A program made the position numbers and the translations under genes. Shown one piece after another: positions 13,935-26,400 of a stretch of DNA of 64,000 bases. Numbering within the stretch: position 1 is the stretch's first letter; every line of letters starts with the position of its first letter. The stretch comes from Lycocorax pyrrhopterus obiensis (lineage: Eukaryota; Chordata; Aves; Passeriformes; Paradisaeidae). A model generated the notes under the pieces. The model saw only the letters and a program-made list of their open reading frames with translations, searched no databases and was not told where the DNA came from. The stretch covers positions 128,163,431 through 128,227,430 of the forward strand of contig JACSVZ010000002.1 of the NCBI GenBank assembly GCA_014706295.1, in the 5' to 3' direction.

Positions 13935-14626
13935 GGTACCATCCTGTGCTCAGCAGTGAACTAATACGCCAAATATTGTGGAGTCAAGTTCAACATGCCG
14001 ACAAATCCACATTTATCAACTTGGATTCCTGGAAGTCTCCACATTTCTGCAAAAAATTTGGACTTTCACTGATTATACTCTTTGTACTGGAGGTGCAATA
14101 TGTTGCATCTTCTTATCTACTCAATGAGGGTTTAAAAAATACTTACCAACGTTCATGTAAATCATTGGTACAATAGCCTCCAATAATTGACCCATAAAAT
14201 GTGTACAATATGCAGAGCATATGGAAATAAAGCAAGCATTGTAAGAGACCAGTTAATTTCCAAGGGTAGCTAGAAAAGGAAATAAGGAAACCCTGGACAG
14301 CTGATGAGAGAGCCTAAACAATTCTGTTTAAAGGGAGAAAGTTTAAAGTTATTATTCTTTAGCAAATCATCCTGAATGAATTTCATCATTCTTGATTCAA
14401 ATGTGTTTTTTGACACTTTAATTATAAAGAAACCATTCCTGAACCATACAATATGAACAGAGATGCCATAAGTTTAAGTAAAATGCTATTACCAGCTCAT
14501 TTTGCAAAATTCACAGCGTCATTCAAATTAAACAGCATTTCTCTACAATAGATGAAATGAATATTACAAAAATGAAATTGTATGCATGGGCTCAGGAATA
14601 TTTTAATTATTTTTTGCTTTATATAC

Positions 14627-14656
14627 ATGTGTATGCATATGTGTGTGTGTGTGTTT
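14627..14656. repeat. (GT)n microsatellite
   Basis: Seven uninterrupted GT units (14641-14654), preceded by imperfect tgtgtatgcatat. Confidence 0.9.
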
Positions 14657-17600
14657 GTCAAGAATGGCATGCTGGCAACTTGCAGTTTAATGAGTATTTT
14701 TTTTTCCCACAGTAAGATACCCTCTTATGTTCTTGGAAATGAGAAACATTCACTACAGCAATATAATGAAGCAATGGTCATTAAAACAGGATATGTAGGT
14801 AACATATTTCTATTACCACATCACAGCATCTACTTAAATAAAATATAGAAAACTCTATGCTTTCACCTAATTTTTTTGCTTGTATTCTCCTGCTCCCCAT
14901 TTATTATTGAGCTACCACATTTATAACACATTTGGACAAGTTTGCTCCAGAATAAAGCACAACCAATCTGCACAGTACAATGTTTACCTCTCTCCCCTTG
15001 TCTTTTTTTCCCTTCCCTTCCCTTTTGCAGTCACAAATCATATTCACAAGCTCTGACTGATTACTTGTCACTTTCCTCCCCATTTTGAATTTAACAAAAA
15101 ACCAAACTTGAGCTCAATTTGTTTTTCTTTAATAAATACATGCTTCTGAATAATGCAGGGTGAGCAGTTACTTCAGGTGTTACATAATACTCTAGCTCAA
15201 TTGATAACATTTTCAGCCTGTAAATCAGTTTCTAAATTTGCATGACAAGCACAGTTCATATGACATTTAAGCTAATGACTTGCTTTACAAATTTATGGAC
15301 TCTTCTCTTCCTATAATGCTAGAAAAACAGGAAGCTTTAGTGCTAAAGTATTTTGATTCCAAAATGTAGCATACTCTGTTTCACATCTACGGGATCTGTG
15401 TTCCTCTGCCATGCAGAAAATATTCAGGCAGTAAAAGGGCGCTGCAGAGGGTACAAAACATAAAAGGGGACAGACTGTAAGAAGCCCTTTTCAACACTAG
15501 CCAGAAGTGAATTGGAGCCCTTTGCTCTACTATACATACAGAAAACAAAAACAAAAGCAAAAGCCTTTAAAAAAAATCCTTCCTTAGGGAACAGAGCAGA
15601 CATTTTTAAAACTTGTTTTCTTATAAGGTGTTCTCAATTTTGTTTTGGCTGAGGGAGAGAAGCAAGATGGTAGTTGCAAACAGAAGCAAAAGCACAGCAA
15701 CAAACCAAATGCCCCACATTACCTCACTTCTCCATTTTCACATTCAGGGTAGACAAACATGCAAATTTAAAAAAAAAAAATTGTCTGGTTACACTGTAGG
15801 TAAATATGCCAATATTTTTGTCCCACTGGCATTAAGGCAGCTTAGGCTTTCACTGAGTTACTCAGTTCCTTACTGTACCTCCTTTGTCCAGCTCTATTAA
15901 AATACAGCACATGCAGAAGTGTATTAATTCAAATTGCACAGTTGTATATACACAGACTGACCTGATTTATAAGAACAGTCTTCAGTAAGTACTTAACACC
16001 TTGAATCTCCAGCTCAGCTGCACTCAAATGACTTATATTGGACTCAATTCTCACCTCAGCTTGCTCAAATACAAAACTCCCTGTGGTTTGGGGGGCTGGT
16101 GGCTAATCAAATGCCAACCAATTAATGAAAAATAAGAGGTAAGATACCAGCTACACTGAAAACCACCAGCCAGCACAACAGGAAATAAGGCTGAGTGAAA
16201 TTATAATTTCAGAATGCTATTAATTATTTGCAGCTGAAGAAGGAAAACCAGTCTTGTGGTTAAGAACCTGTAATAGGACTTAGGACCAGACAAGTAACTT
16301 GCTGCTTGGTTATGTTGAAGTTTCCCTGAATAACTTTGTGCTGGCCAATTTCTCTTCCATGTCATTTTCCTGTATACGACTTGATGATACCTGTTTGTCT
16401 TCCTGCCTCTCTGTCCTCTTTCCTCACCTTCATCCACAGAAACACCGGCATGGGAGGTACTCTCTCCAAAATGCCTGTTCCATTTTTTTTTCCTTTTCAT
16501 GAAAAAATACCCCATGTGGCTTAGGTTAAAGGAATCTGAAATGAGAATCTTTATAGAATTATTGTTTTTAAAAAATACCTGTTAGAATTGCTAGAGAAAA
16601 ACACTATCTGAGGACTTAGTGAAACTATATCCATCTGTTATTCATAAAACACAAATTTTATGCATATTAAGATATTACTTGCACATTTGAACACTATTCA
16701 ACCTTACCATATCACAAGCCCTAAGCTTGACTCTGTAGAAATACTATTTTTTCATTAATATTGAACTGCACAAAACCGTCTGCAAAATAAATAGAATCAG
16801 CTATGAATTAAACATTATTCAATCTTAAATAAGTCTGAATATATAATTTTACTAAAAAATCAATAATATTTTCCATTTTCCTATTAAACAATACAGTCAG
16901 CATTTTTCTCTAAGCAAGACTGTCTTTTGGTGAGGTTCTAGGGCTTATATTATGCAAAACATCAAAGTACAGGGCCCACTTCATGAATATATATACCTTT
17001 TCTTCCAGCAACCTCAGCAATTATAAAACTTGCCCAATTTTTTTTTTCACTCTGAACTGAAATACTTTAATTGAATGGACAATAGACACACCTGTTAGAT
17101 GACAAGGGGCTGAGTGACCAGATAAAAGCCTTTTTTACCCTTATCAGTAGGCCATACCAACTGGCAATATAATCAATGAAGTTTAAATTTAATATTATGT
17201 TAGACAAAAATGCAGGAATTCTACAGTACACTGGGGAAAAAAAAAAGCTTTAAAAATAGTTTACTGTAGCAGTATGTACAGCATGACACATCCCAACACA
17301 TTGAATACATTAATATATGTACGCGTTAATAGATCAATACCCAGAACACACTTGCTCATAATGCATTACAGATGGTTCTCTGCTAATTATTTACATACTG
17401 CTATATGGAGGCTCTGCTGCTTACTGCTTTGATGATACTTTGAGTTACTGTTTTGATGACTCCGAATAACTTTGAAGACTTCAAGGTGATGCTGTGTTCC
17501 ACTTACAAGCCTTCTCTTGTTCTTGTATATGTGCTTAGCATGCAAATTGGAAAATTTCTATTTACAGGCCAGACACTAAGTGAAAAACAATCTGTAACAG

Positions 17601-18766
17601 ATAATCTAAAGAATATAGTAACCTATGCTTCTTATTCATTGCTTATATACTTGACCAGTCAACAATTCAAAATCTAAAAATTATTTCTCTGCTTGCAATG
17701 TTTGAGTTGCTTTCTTAAGTCTTTGTGAATAACTATGTTCAATATCTATTCCAAGATTTCAGGAATAAATCTCACACACTGATCTACCCTATTATACTGG
17801 AATGATTTAAAAACATGGTTGAAGTATCATCTTCTGTAAATTAGTTTTCTTCATCCAAAATCTTATTTTTTATAACAAAAGATACTTTGGGAGAGAAAAT
17901 TATATTATTTAATGTAATTGAAAAGAGCAACACTATTTTAATCAGTAATAATATAATTAACTGATTCATCATTCCAAGCATGTACATTTTTTAATATACA
18001 ATTTCCATTGTTTAGATAAAACTATGAAGTTAATTTAGATTTACATACTCTTTTCTGATCTTCCTGAAGGAAGAATTATATAAATTAGAAGAGCAAAACA
18101 CTTCAGAAGTGGTCTTGTAGGACTGGAAGAGAAGACTTTTTTTAGTTTAAAGGTGGAAGAAGGCTTCTGCAAAAACTTCCAAATGACTTTGTTCCTCTGA
18201 GTCACATTAATCCCTTGGAGAGCATATCTTCTGGAGTGACCTTCTTGAACCTTTGTGACCAATGCAATAAAACACCAAAAGACCTAGAGATTAGAAAAGA
18301 GAGTCTTGAAACTAAAAAGAGTGTTCCTCAGGGCTATAAGTTACACCAACAGAGTGAGAATGAATCCCAGTGGGAAGGGAAGATCCTGTATCCCTACCAT
18401 TAATTATCTGCTTCGTAATCTACTCCCATTATAAGTGTAATACTTTCCAAATGCAGCTCTCCTTTCTCATGCCTGCAGCAATGCTCATTGTTCCCTGTCT
18501 GACAAAACCAGTCTTTGTCTGGGAATCACAAGCTATGTAAACTGCATAACAGTCTTTAAGAAAAGAATCGGATCATTGTTGTGTTTACACTACACATTTT
18601 TCTTCACTGTTTTATACAAATGATTTGCCCATAGAACCCCACGGATGTTCCAATAGCATAACTTAAAAAATACTGATCTACTTGTCTAAATGCTGCTTTA
18701 TTCCTTGCACAGCTTTACACACCCCATTTGTCTTCGTTATTTGCTTGTTCTTCTCTATTATGCTTG

Positions 18767-19203
18767 TTCTTTCCTGTTATTTAAAAATAAGAAAACCAAT
18801 TTTATTCTGGGGTGCAACTGAGGACACCAAAACCGTGCCCAGAATAATCCATGAGAATAATTTAGACCACAGACAAATACAGTTCATATGTTTAAGAAGA
18901 GGAATGCGTTTAATGCTACGGATGACACAACTCGCCTCCCCCACGTACTCGGAGCACTGTCGCCTCGTACAGCTCGCGCTGCAGACCACGCTCCTGCACA
19001 AGCCTGCCAAAGGCACCACGGCCTGAGCACCCCGTGCCGTGCTCTCCCTGAAGCCAGACACAGGCACCGAGTGCTGGGGTCTCTATTTGTAGAAGACCGC
19101 CCTGGTCTTGCCAGGGTTGCTCTGGCTCTGTTATTGCACATGCACTGATAACAGAGCATTTCTCCCACACGTGGTCCTGGGCCTTGAAAAATACAGGAAA
19201 GAA
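18767..19203. mobile_element. CpG-rich block bounded by inverted 11-mers; possible LTR or MITE-like insertion
   Basis: A 437-bp interval is bounded by TTCTTTCCTGT (18767-18777) and its exact reverse complement (19193-19203). Its core (about 18890-19175) has roughly 15 CpG sites, far above its AT-rich surroundings. The core contains a hairpin with 10-bp perfect arms GCTCTGTTAT / ATAACAGAGC (19125-19134 and 19148-19157) and a smaller CCCTGG / CCAGGG hairpin just before it. On the minus strand ATTAAA (18914-18909) lies 3' of an ACAAATAGA TATA-like site, which would suit an LTR, but no direct target duplication is seen at the inverted ends. Open frames across it on both strands reflect GC content. 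The family is not recognised. Confidence 0.35.
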
Positions 19204-20434
19204 AGTTTTCAGAGATGGTAATAAGACATGAAAAACATGCCTGCCATTTCACAACAATGTCAAATTTAATTTTATGCTGATATTCTCTATGGCCATATAT
19301 AGTGCAGACAAATTTTAGAGGCTTTCATAATTTTTTGGTCACGTTTTTTTCCTTTTCCAAAGAGTGCAAAATTACTGGAACACTCAGACTCCCTCGGATA
19401 GCAATGCTATTTTTGCTAAGCCTAACTCCTGATTATATCAAGTATAATTCAGCAATGGCTCAGCTGTTAATGAAATATAAGAAAGAACATTAAAAAAAGA
19501 ACGAGGCCTATGGTTTATGAAAGGATTTGTGGGAATTGGGGAACAATTACCATTCACTAAGACACTTGCTTTGCCAGCTGCATACATATATTCTATCTCC
19601 ATGAAGGCCCCTAATCCACAAAGCTGAAACAGTCTTTCAGGAAAGGCGAAGGTTTTGAGGAGTTCATTGTTGCAAAGGCAAGCAAGATAATCAAGAACTG
19701 ATCATTTATAATTGTATCTTTTAGTAATAGATATGCTGGCTTGAATCTGGAACGTTTCTAAATTATTTTTTAGTTATTCAATATCCTTTTTGCTTCTTCA
19801 CACTGAATTTTTTTTTTAATAACTTGGGACATCTTTTATCTTTAAAGCTTGCTGTTTAATTTTCTAATACTTTTAAAACACAGAAGAGAGGTGGCAATAA
19901 AGTAATCATTTTACATTAGGCATCGGGAGAGAAGTAATGAAGTGGAATCACAGTGTTCAAGTCCTTCATTTACAAAACACTCTTTTATCCCAAACACCTG
20001 CATCTTTCCCCAGGCTAAGGGAGCATTTTGACTTAGAATGTTAGAAGCTCTAGTGCATTATCGCTTCAGATCACCTACAGCCAATTGATTCTGGGTGCCA
20101 ATTAATGTTATTACCACCTAATCAAATGCTACTTAATGCAAACTGTGGGCTATACCCTTGGCTTTGTATACAGCCTGAGATTCACAGTTGAAGAGAAGAA
20201 ATCATTTGCAAAGGGCATTTTACAAAAACTGCAAATATTACACTAGTTTCTAAGCCAAGACAGAGAATTAAAAATAATTATATGTATTCCAAGAGGGAGT
20301 TTTTATTATAATTACTTTCAAGGTATTGTATGCAAAGGTCATATTGTCAAGAGTAGCACAGGTTTAGGGATTTCAAAAGCATAAAGCTAACAGGACTCAC
20401 TCCCTGTTCTGTAGGAATATTCCCAAAATTGGAG

Positions 20435-20510
20435 TGTGGGAAGGGGGGACTAGATAATCTCCAGAGACACCTTCCAACCTCAGCTGTTGTATGATTCTCT
20501 AATAATTAGC
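20435..20510 (+). mobile_element. CR1 LINE 3'-end fragment
   Basis: The stretch ggggactagataatctccag followed by accttccaacctcagc and tgtatgattctc matches the conserved 3' tail of avian CR1 (GGACTAGATGATCTCCAGAGG..CCTTCCAACCTCA...ATTCTATGATT). Only about 75 bp are left; the copy is heavily 5'-truncated, as is usual for CR1. Confidence 0.75.
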
Positions 20511-22523
20511 CTTCCAGGTGGTGGGCATGCAACTATGATATACAACCAGCTATGGTGCACAGCCTTGTGCCTTCTCACAGCCACGTGAATGGCTGCTCAC
20601 ATACCAAATCCAAGGTATCTTCCTTTTCACCTCCATCTTCCTGAGAAAACACCTGAATCAGCAGCTTGTAATCTAAGGTGGCGTTTTCTGAATTTCTCCT
20701 ATCTTCTCTGCAGGTGTTACTACAGTTTTAATGGTAAATGAACAGACACAGCAAGCTTGGGCTTCCTGTGCTCAGTAGAAAGCACCAAGGATTAGCTGCA
20801 GCTTCACTACACTCATGGTATTGTATGAAACACCAAAATATGCACTGCAACGTGTTTTGGAGCTCAGGAAATTCAGAATTTCTTTCCTGGGTGATGCCAG
20901 AACCACTGAACCTCCTTGGTTTTTCGTCCCAGGAACTGCCAACAGCTCGCCTCCAGATCCCATAAGGTCTTCAGACACTTGCAGCTGTCTCCTGGGAGTT
21001 TGCTGGTAGAGTGTCATATCCCTGCAAATGAACAAAGAGGAAGCTAAACCTAAGACAATCTTCCCTTGCAGTTATTCTCCAATTCCTGACACTCTGAGTA
21101 AAGAAAACAGCAGCACCAGCTCTCCTCACAAGCATAAGCACTGGTCAGCATGAGCTTTTCTACCAGATCAAAGCTCACTAAACAGAACATGCACAAACCT
21201 CCTCCTATAAATTCTGATGGGGCAAAACCTGCAGTAGTAATATGATAAAAAGAGCTAATTGGGCTTTCACTTTCCCAGTCCAAATTCATGCAAAAAGTTC
21301 TGACAACACTTTCTGATAGCCTTAATGCCTTTGTCTTATTCTTTGTCCTGACAAGGAATGAAAAAAACAGCATAAAAACATGAAGGGTAAACCCTGGTGC
21401 ATGGTTTGGCTAATCTATCAGAAATGTTCACTGATCAAATGTGGACTTAGCAGACCAGATGCTGTACTGTGCAGCCACCACCTTCCTCAAAAGGGGAGTA
21501 AGTGCTTCTCACATTCCCATCAAAGACCATCCTATGCTTTCAGGATTTTATGGGTCAGAGCAAACAGTACACTTCTCCACTTCTGGTTTGATTTCAGAAA
21601 ATCTTGCGCCACAGAAGTATCTAACTGCAGATTGAAATTTTCCAATATCTTCCTGGGATTCCATTAAATTTGCATGGGAGCTGAGCTTCAGTAGCTGGGC
21701 CTGTATAATGTGTTGGGTTAGTTGCAATCCATTCACAGAATATGTGATCACTATCTGATACATTATTTGAAACCCTGCCAAAACATACTTGAGAAATAAG
21801 TTATCTTACAAATTATTTCTGAAGAATTTCTTTTCTATTATAATTAAAAGCCCACTTTATATACACTAGGCATCTTATTTCCTTAATTATTTTCAAACAG
21901 CTCCTGAATGGTTTATGCATTCATCCCCAAACACACCAGCCCGTTATTCCCCACTGGAATAGAACATATGCTGAATAATAACTATTTGAATATCTAAATG
22001 ACAAATATTCTTTTCCAATATCTGTTTGCTGACCAAACTTTTTATTATCAATTAGGCATGGCTAGGGAAGGTGCCTATCACAGGCAGAAAAGAGCAGTGT
22101 CATCCCGGCGGGTCCGCTCCACACCTTGTGTGCTGTGTGCTGGTTTGAGCATGGGCACTCTTTGGGCAATACATCTGCATCTGTAGCTGATTTACGTTGA
22201 CATCATTGCCAAGGGTTCTCCAGCTGGGAGGGCAAAGTCCACCAGTACACCACGCTGGGTCCACAGGCCTTGCAGAATCCATTCTTCAAGTTGTGTTTGA
22301 TTCAAGTTCTTCCTGCCCAGACCTTAACTGATGACACCCTCTTGGTCTGTGTGATCTTCTTTGCTTGCCTTTCAGAGCCACCTTGAGAAATTTCTCTCAG
22401 AGCTGGTCACAACTGAGTTTTAATGCCTACTGCTTTTATTCTTCTCTTTGGTACTATTTTCCAGTGAAATATAGACACAACCATGTGCGTTTAAAGAAAA
22501 TCATCATTATTCTCTTTTTGACC

Positions 22524-22558
22524 AATTTAAAAGTTTTTTGCCAAAAAACTTTTAAATT
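22524..22558. repeat. Perfect palindrome, 16-bp arms and 3-bp spacer
   Basis: AATTTAAAAGTTTTTT (22524-22539), spacer gcc, then the exact reverse complement (22543-22558). It would form a compact hairpin or cruciform. It does not look like the end of a known transposon and has no terminator role in a nuclear genome. Confidence 0.85.
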
Positions 22559-23377
22559 AATGCCATTCAATCCCTTAATAACACCTTTCTGCAAACTTGA
22601 ATACAGCAAAGAAACACTTTGAGTTTTCTGGTTTAACTATTTGGATTTTATTACTGTATCACATATGACAACAATCCTAACAAACCAGAAAAACAATATT
22701 TTATTATATAATACCTTTGATTATTAACAAATCAAATTCTTTTTGGTAAAGCTTTATGCATCTATCAGAAATCCCAAGATATGCTTGAAATTGCATAGAA
22801 ATATGGGAATTATAGTTTTAACAAAGAGAAAGGCAATAAAAGTCTGGGGTTTCTGTGTATTCCAAACTCATATCTAATTCTCAATCTCACAGCATGAGGT
22901 TAGTGCCTTGATTCTAATTTTCAAAGAAGATAACAGGTAAAGTCATTGCCACATTAATAGATGCTTTCAACTCAGAAACCACCAAGATAGCTGCATTTCC
23001 ATGTGCTAAAGTTCACTGTAAATGGTAGCAACCATAATGAAAGCTTTTGAAATTTGGAAGTAGAATATTTGAAGTGGCAGAAGCTGTGAAACTAACTCCT
23101 AGAAACAAGTCAGAAAAATGCAAAGTGCAACTATTTTGGAATGTGGCTCCATGTTCAAGGTCATTTTGACTTGAACCTGCTTTTGCTGCAATGCTTCCCA
23201 ATAATTTAAGAGGTATAAGTGTAACCAGAAAAACATAGACAGTCAAACTGAGAAAAATGTGAAAGAGTAAAAAGGCGGTTTTATCTGGCCAGTTTTTGAA
23301 CAAGCAAAAAAGTAGTAATGCAAACTGCAGACTAAAGTTCAAATCTTTCTGAAGTTTTGGCTTTTAGTTGTGGGGGA

Positions 23378-23408
23378 TTTTTTGTTGTTGTTGTTTTGTT
23401 TGTTTGTT
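23378..23408. repeat. (TTG)n / (TTTG)n simple repeat
   Basis: A run of TTG units passes into TTTG units after a T tract. Ordinary simple repeat. Confidence 0.9.
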
Positions 23409-26400
23409 ACTGAGTTTCTTTTAAGGCTCTAGTTCTAGCCTATTAAGGAAGTGTGGTCTTGCTGTAATTACAAATGAAATTTTAACTCAATTTTAACTCT
23501 CACTTCGAAGAAAGAGCACAGCCAGTTCTTTTTGAAGTGATATAAAAGACAAGTCCATGCAAAAGAAAGGAGTCATATTTTGATGTAAGAAAAATGTTGG
23601 CTACAGAGTTTCTTCAGAGAATGCTCAAAAGCAAACAAAAGTTCTTGGGAGTTAGATTAATTTTAATGAGCTTCCAGGAACGTTTAGAGCATATCTACCC
23701 CAGTGACCACAGGTGGACATCCCTGCTGGGTAACACTTGGCTGCTTCTGAATGAAACAGCAGAGAGCAAACAAACAGAAGAGACAAAAGAAAAAAAGGAA
23801 GATATTTGTGTCAGGGTACACTTAATGAACACCTGCACGTCACAGGCATGGGTAACTATTTACCACCTTCTTCCCTCCAGATAAATATCTACTGAGAAAT
23901 TAGTCCTCTTTCTGTATCAGTGACAATTTAAATGAAACCCTTCAAGAGTGCTTGGAGGCAAACTACACATAGGTTAATTTTCCTTTTTTGTATGTCAGGA
24001 AAATAATCATCATGGGAGCACCTAATTAAAAAGGACTCAACCCTTTGTGCACGGTCATGCTTGTTGCTTCATAACAAAATGACTATTGATCTGGACATGG
24101 AGAATGCAGTTAAACAGAGCTTCCAACTTCAGTGGTCCAGCTGCTTGGCATCAGAGCACCCTAACAGGTATCCACCAGAAAATCACCTGTGTAAACTTCA
24201 AACCAGCCACAGTAAGAGAAACCACAAGGTATTATTACATATGGGAGAAAGGTCTCAACATCACTGCAAGTTTAGGAATTTGTCCCATTTGCCCAGGTCT
24301 GCCTCCCTTCCACCCATTTGCGATGGTGATTTATGCATGGGGGGGCTGGGCTTGTGCAAGACATTTATGAGCCCCAAACAAGTTACCCAAAGAGGGTAGT
24401 AGCCTGAATTCAAGCTGTATTTGTACTCCATGTGCCACAGCTAAGAGGGGAAAGCAGGTAACAAACACCAAGAGTGCCTAAAAAGCTAATTTCACAGATA
24501 GTGTAGAAGGGCAGCAAAATAAGCAGTACATTCTAGATACTGCTAAATAAAAGTTCTGATCAGAGCATGGCAAACAACCATTCTCCACTGCACACTGCAA
24601 GCAAACTAGTGGCAATTCCACAAGGGGAGGCCTGAAGTTCCTCCAGAGTTGCCCAGAGCTGAAATTCTGGCATGTCCAGCACCCTGTTGTTCACAGGCTG
24701 AAATCTGTCCCCAGGAGCATGTGCCATCCTGCCCATCAGAAGTGTCTGTAAAACACCAGTGTACCTTTGTGGTATGACAAAAGTGTATGCCAAAACAGGA
24801 CGATGTGTTTTTCAAAGATGCTCAAGGACTGACAGGAGTCTGGAATAGAGGAAAAGCTAATTGTAAAGGCTAGATGTAGAAGTCATCTTAATGAAATATA
24901 CTTAGGGGTCCAATATAAATTAGCCACCTGAGCATATCCTGGAGTTTGAAATCCTGACCACCAGTTGGATTTCAGCTCCTCTGGAGAGAACTATTCATGT
25001 TCAATGAGCATTAATGGAAATGAAACATTAGTCTGGAATAGCCATGGAGGGTCAGATGGTTTAGACTTGTTTTAGACTAAGACGCTTGCATCTAGGTACC
25101 CAAGTATGCATGTCTTAATATTAGCCTGAATACTGGCCTGAACTTCTAGCCTAGCCTAGGAAAATATTGTCTTCATGGGTTGAGGAAAAGCTACACCTGC
25201 AATAATCTTCCCCAAGATCTGCAATCAAACAGAAGTCTGAGCAGGAGTTTTTTAGCTCCTGACTAATCTAAATGGGTCATTTTCAGACTTTCAACCTTAT
25301 GAGCCAAGAGCAACTCATGGCAAAATCATGGAACAGCTCTTCCTCTGGTGTTAATCCCTTATTACTTTTTGTTTTGCCTTTAAAATATTCCAGAGGAAAT
25401 AATTTTGTTCAAGTAATATTAGTGCTTCTTCTATTCATCTCAGTTCCCTCTTTACTTTCTGCTACACCATAAATGATAGCATTTTTGCTTCATCTTCTCT
25501 CTCTTCTTGTTTCATAGCCTCAAATGATTCTTTCTATAAGTGGTTACACAATCTTCTGCTGCACTGACCTGGATCTGAAGAAAACAGACCTTGCATTCTA
25601 TATTTTAAATGCTAAACAAGGAGAAAAAGGATGAAAGTTCCATTGGCAAAAGATTTTTCACTCAGATTCTATATTGTACCTACTGAATATGAGGGTTTTG
25701 CATTCAAAAATTGTGGATACACAGTAAGAGAAAAATACTCAGAGAAAATAGCAGTACTGGTATTATTGCATTAATGTCAAAACAAATGTTCCATGCTCCG
25801 ATGGCAAGCAAGTCAATCCATCACCAGGGGTCAATTGCTTTTGCTAAAGGTGACTTAGTTGTCATTAAAACAAATACACTGTTGTGACAAAAGCATCATA
25901 GGAATTATGCTCTGTGCCCCTTACAAAAGGAGCCTTGACATCCTACAACAAAACTGGACCTTTGGTACAAAAGGCCAAAAGCTTCAAATACTCTGTGTAT
26001 GACAGAAGAGAACAGGAGAGGTCAAAGTGCACCTCCTGGTGTCTCATGTCCTCATAATAGCCGCTAGTGAAAAAATGGATTATCCTAGGAAATTGGCCAT
26101 ATACTACAAAGGCAGAGAAAGGACTCTCAATGTTCTTTGCCAGCCTGTCAAGGGAAATCCTGACCTCAAGTCCTAAGAGACTGAGCAACCAGGTACCAAA
26201 ACTGCTTCACAATCAACTTTGGACACCCCCTGTGCCTTGCCCAGCATCCCAGTTCTGACTGTGGCCAAACTCCAGTGCTACTGGGAAGCACATTACAGAA
26301 CCTGGGACTCTGCCTCATTTGGGAAGCGTGGATTTGCAGATTCTTTCAAACATATTGCAAGATGTTTATCTCACAGTGTCTTGATAGCAGAAAGATACCT

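Larger units (their letters stand above)
9518..18766. other. Intergenic DNA, no gene seen
   Basis: There are no supported exons. Notable small items are the palindromic remnant at 13873, the GT repeat at 14641, and a long pyrimidine tract ending in ttttgcag at about 15001-15030 that resembles a splice acceptor but is followed by frames that soon stop. Confidence 0.65.

Noticed and set aside
15001..15030. Long pyrimidine tract ending in ttttgcag, resembling a splice acceptor
   Set aside because: The following frames stop quickly and no matching donor or partner exon was seen.
18884..19252. 122-codon minus frame rich in Cys, Arg and Ala
   Set aside because: It overlaps frames on both strands in the CpG-rich block, where GC content lowers stop frequency; no recognisable motif.
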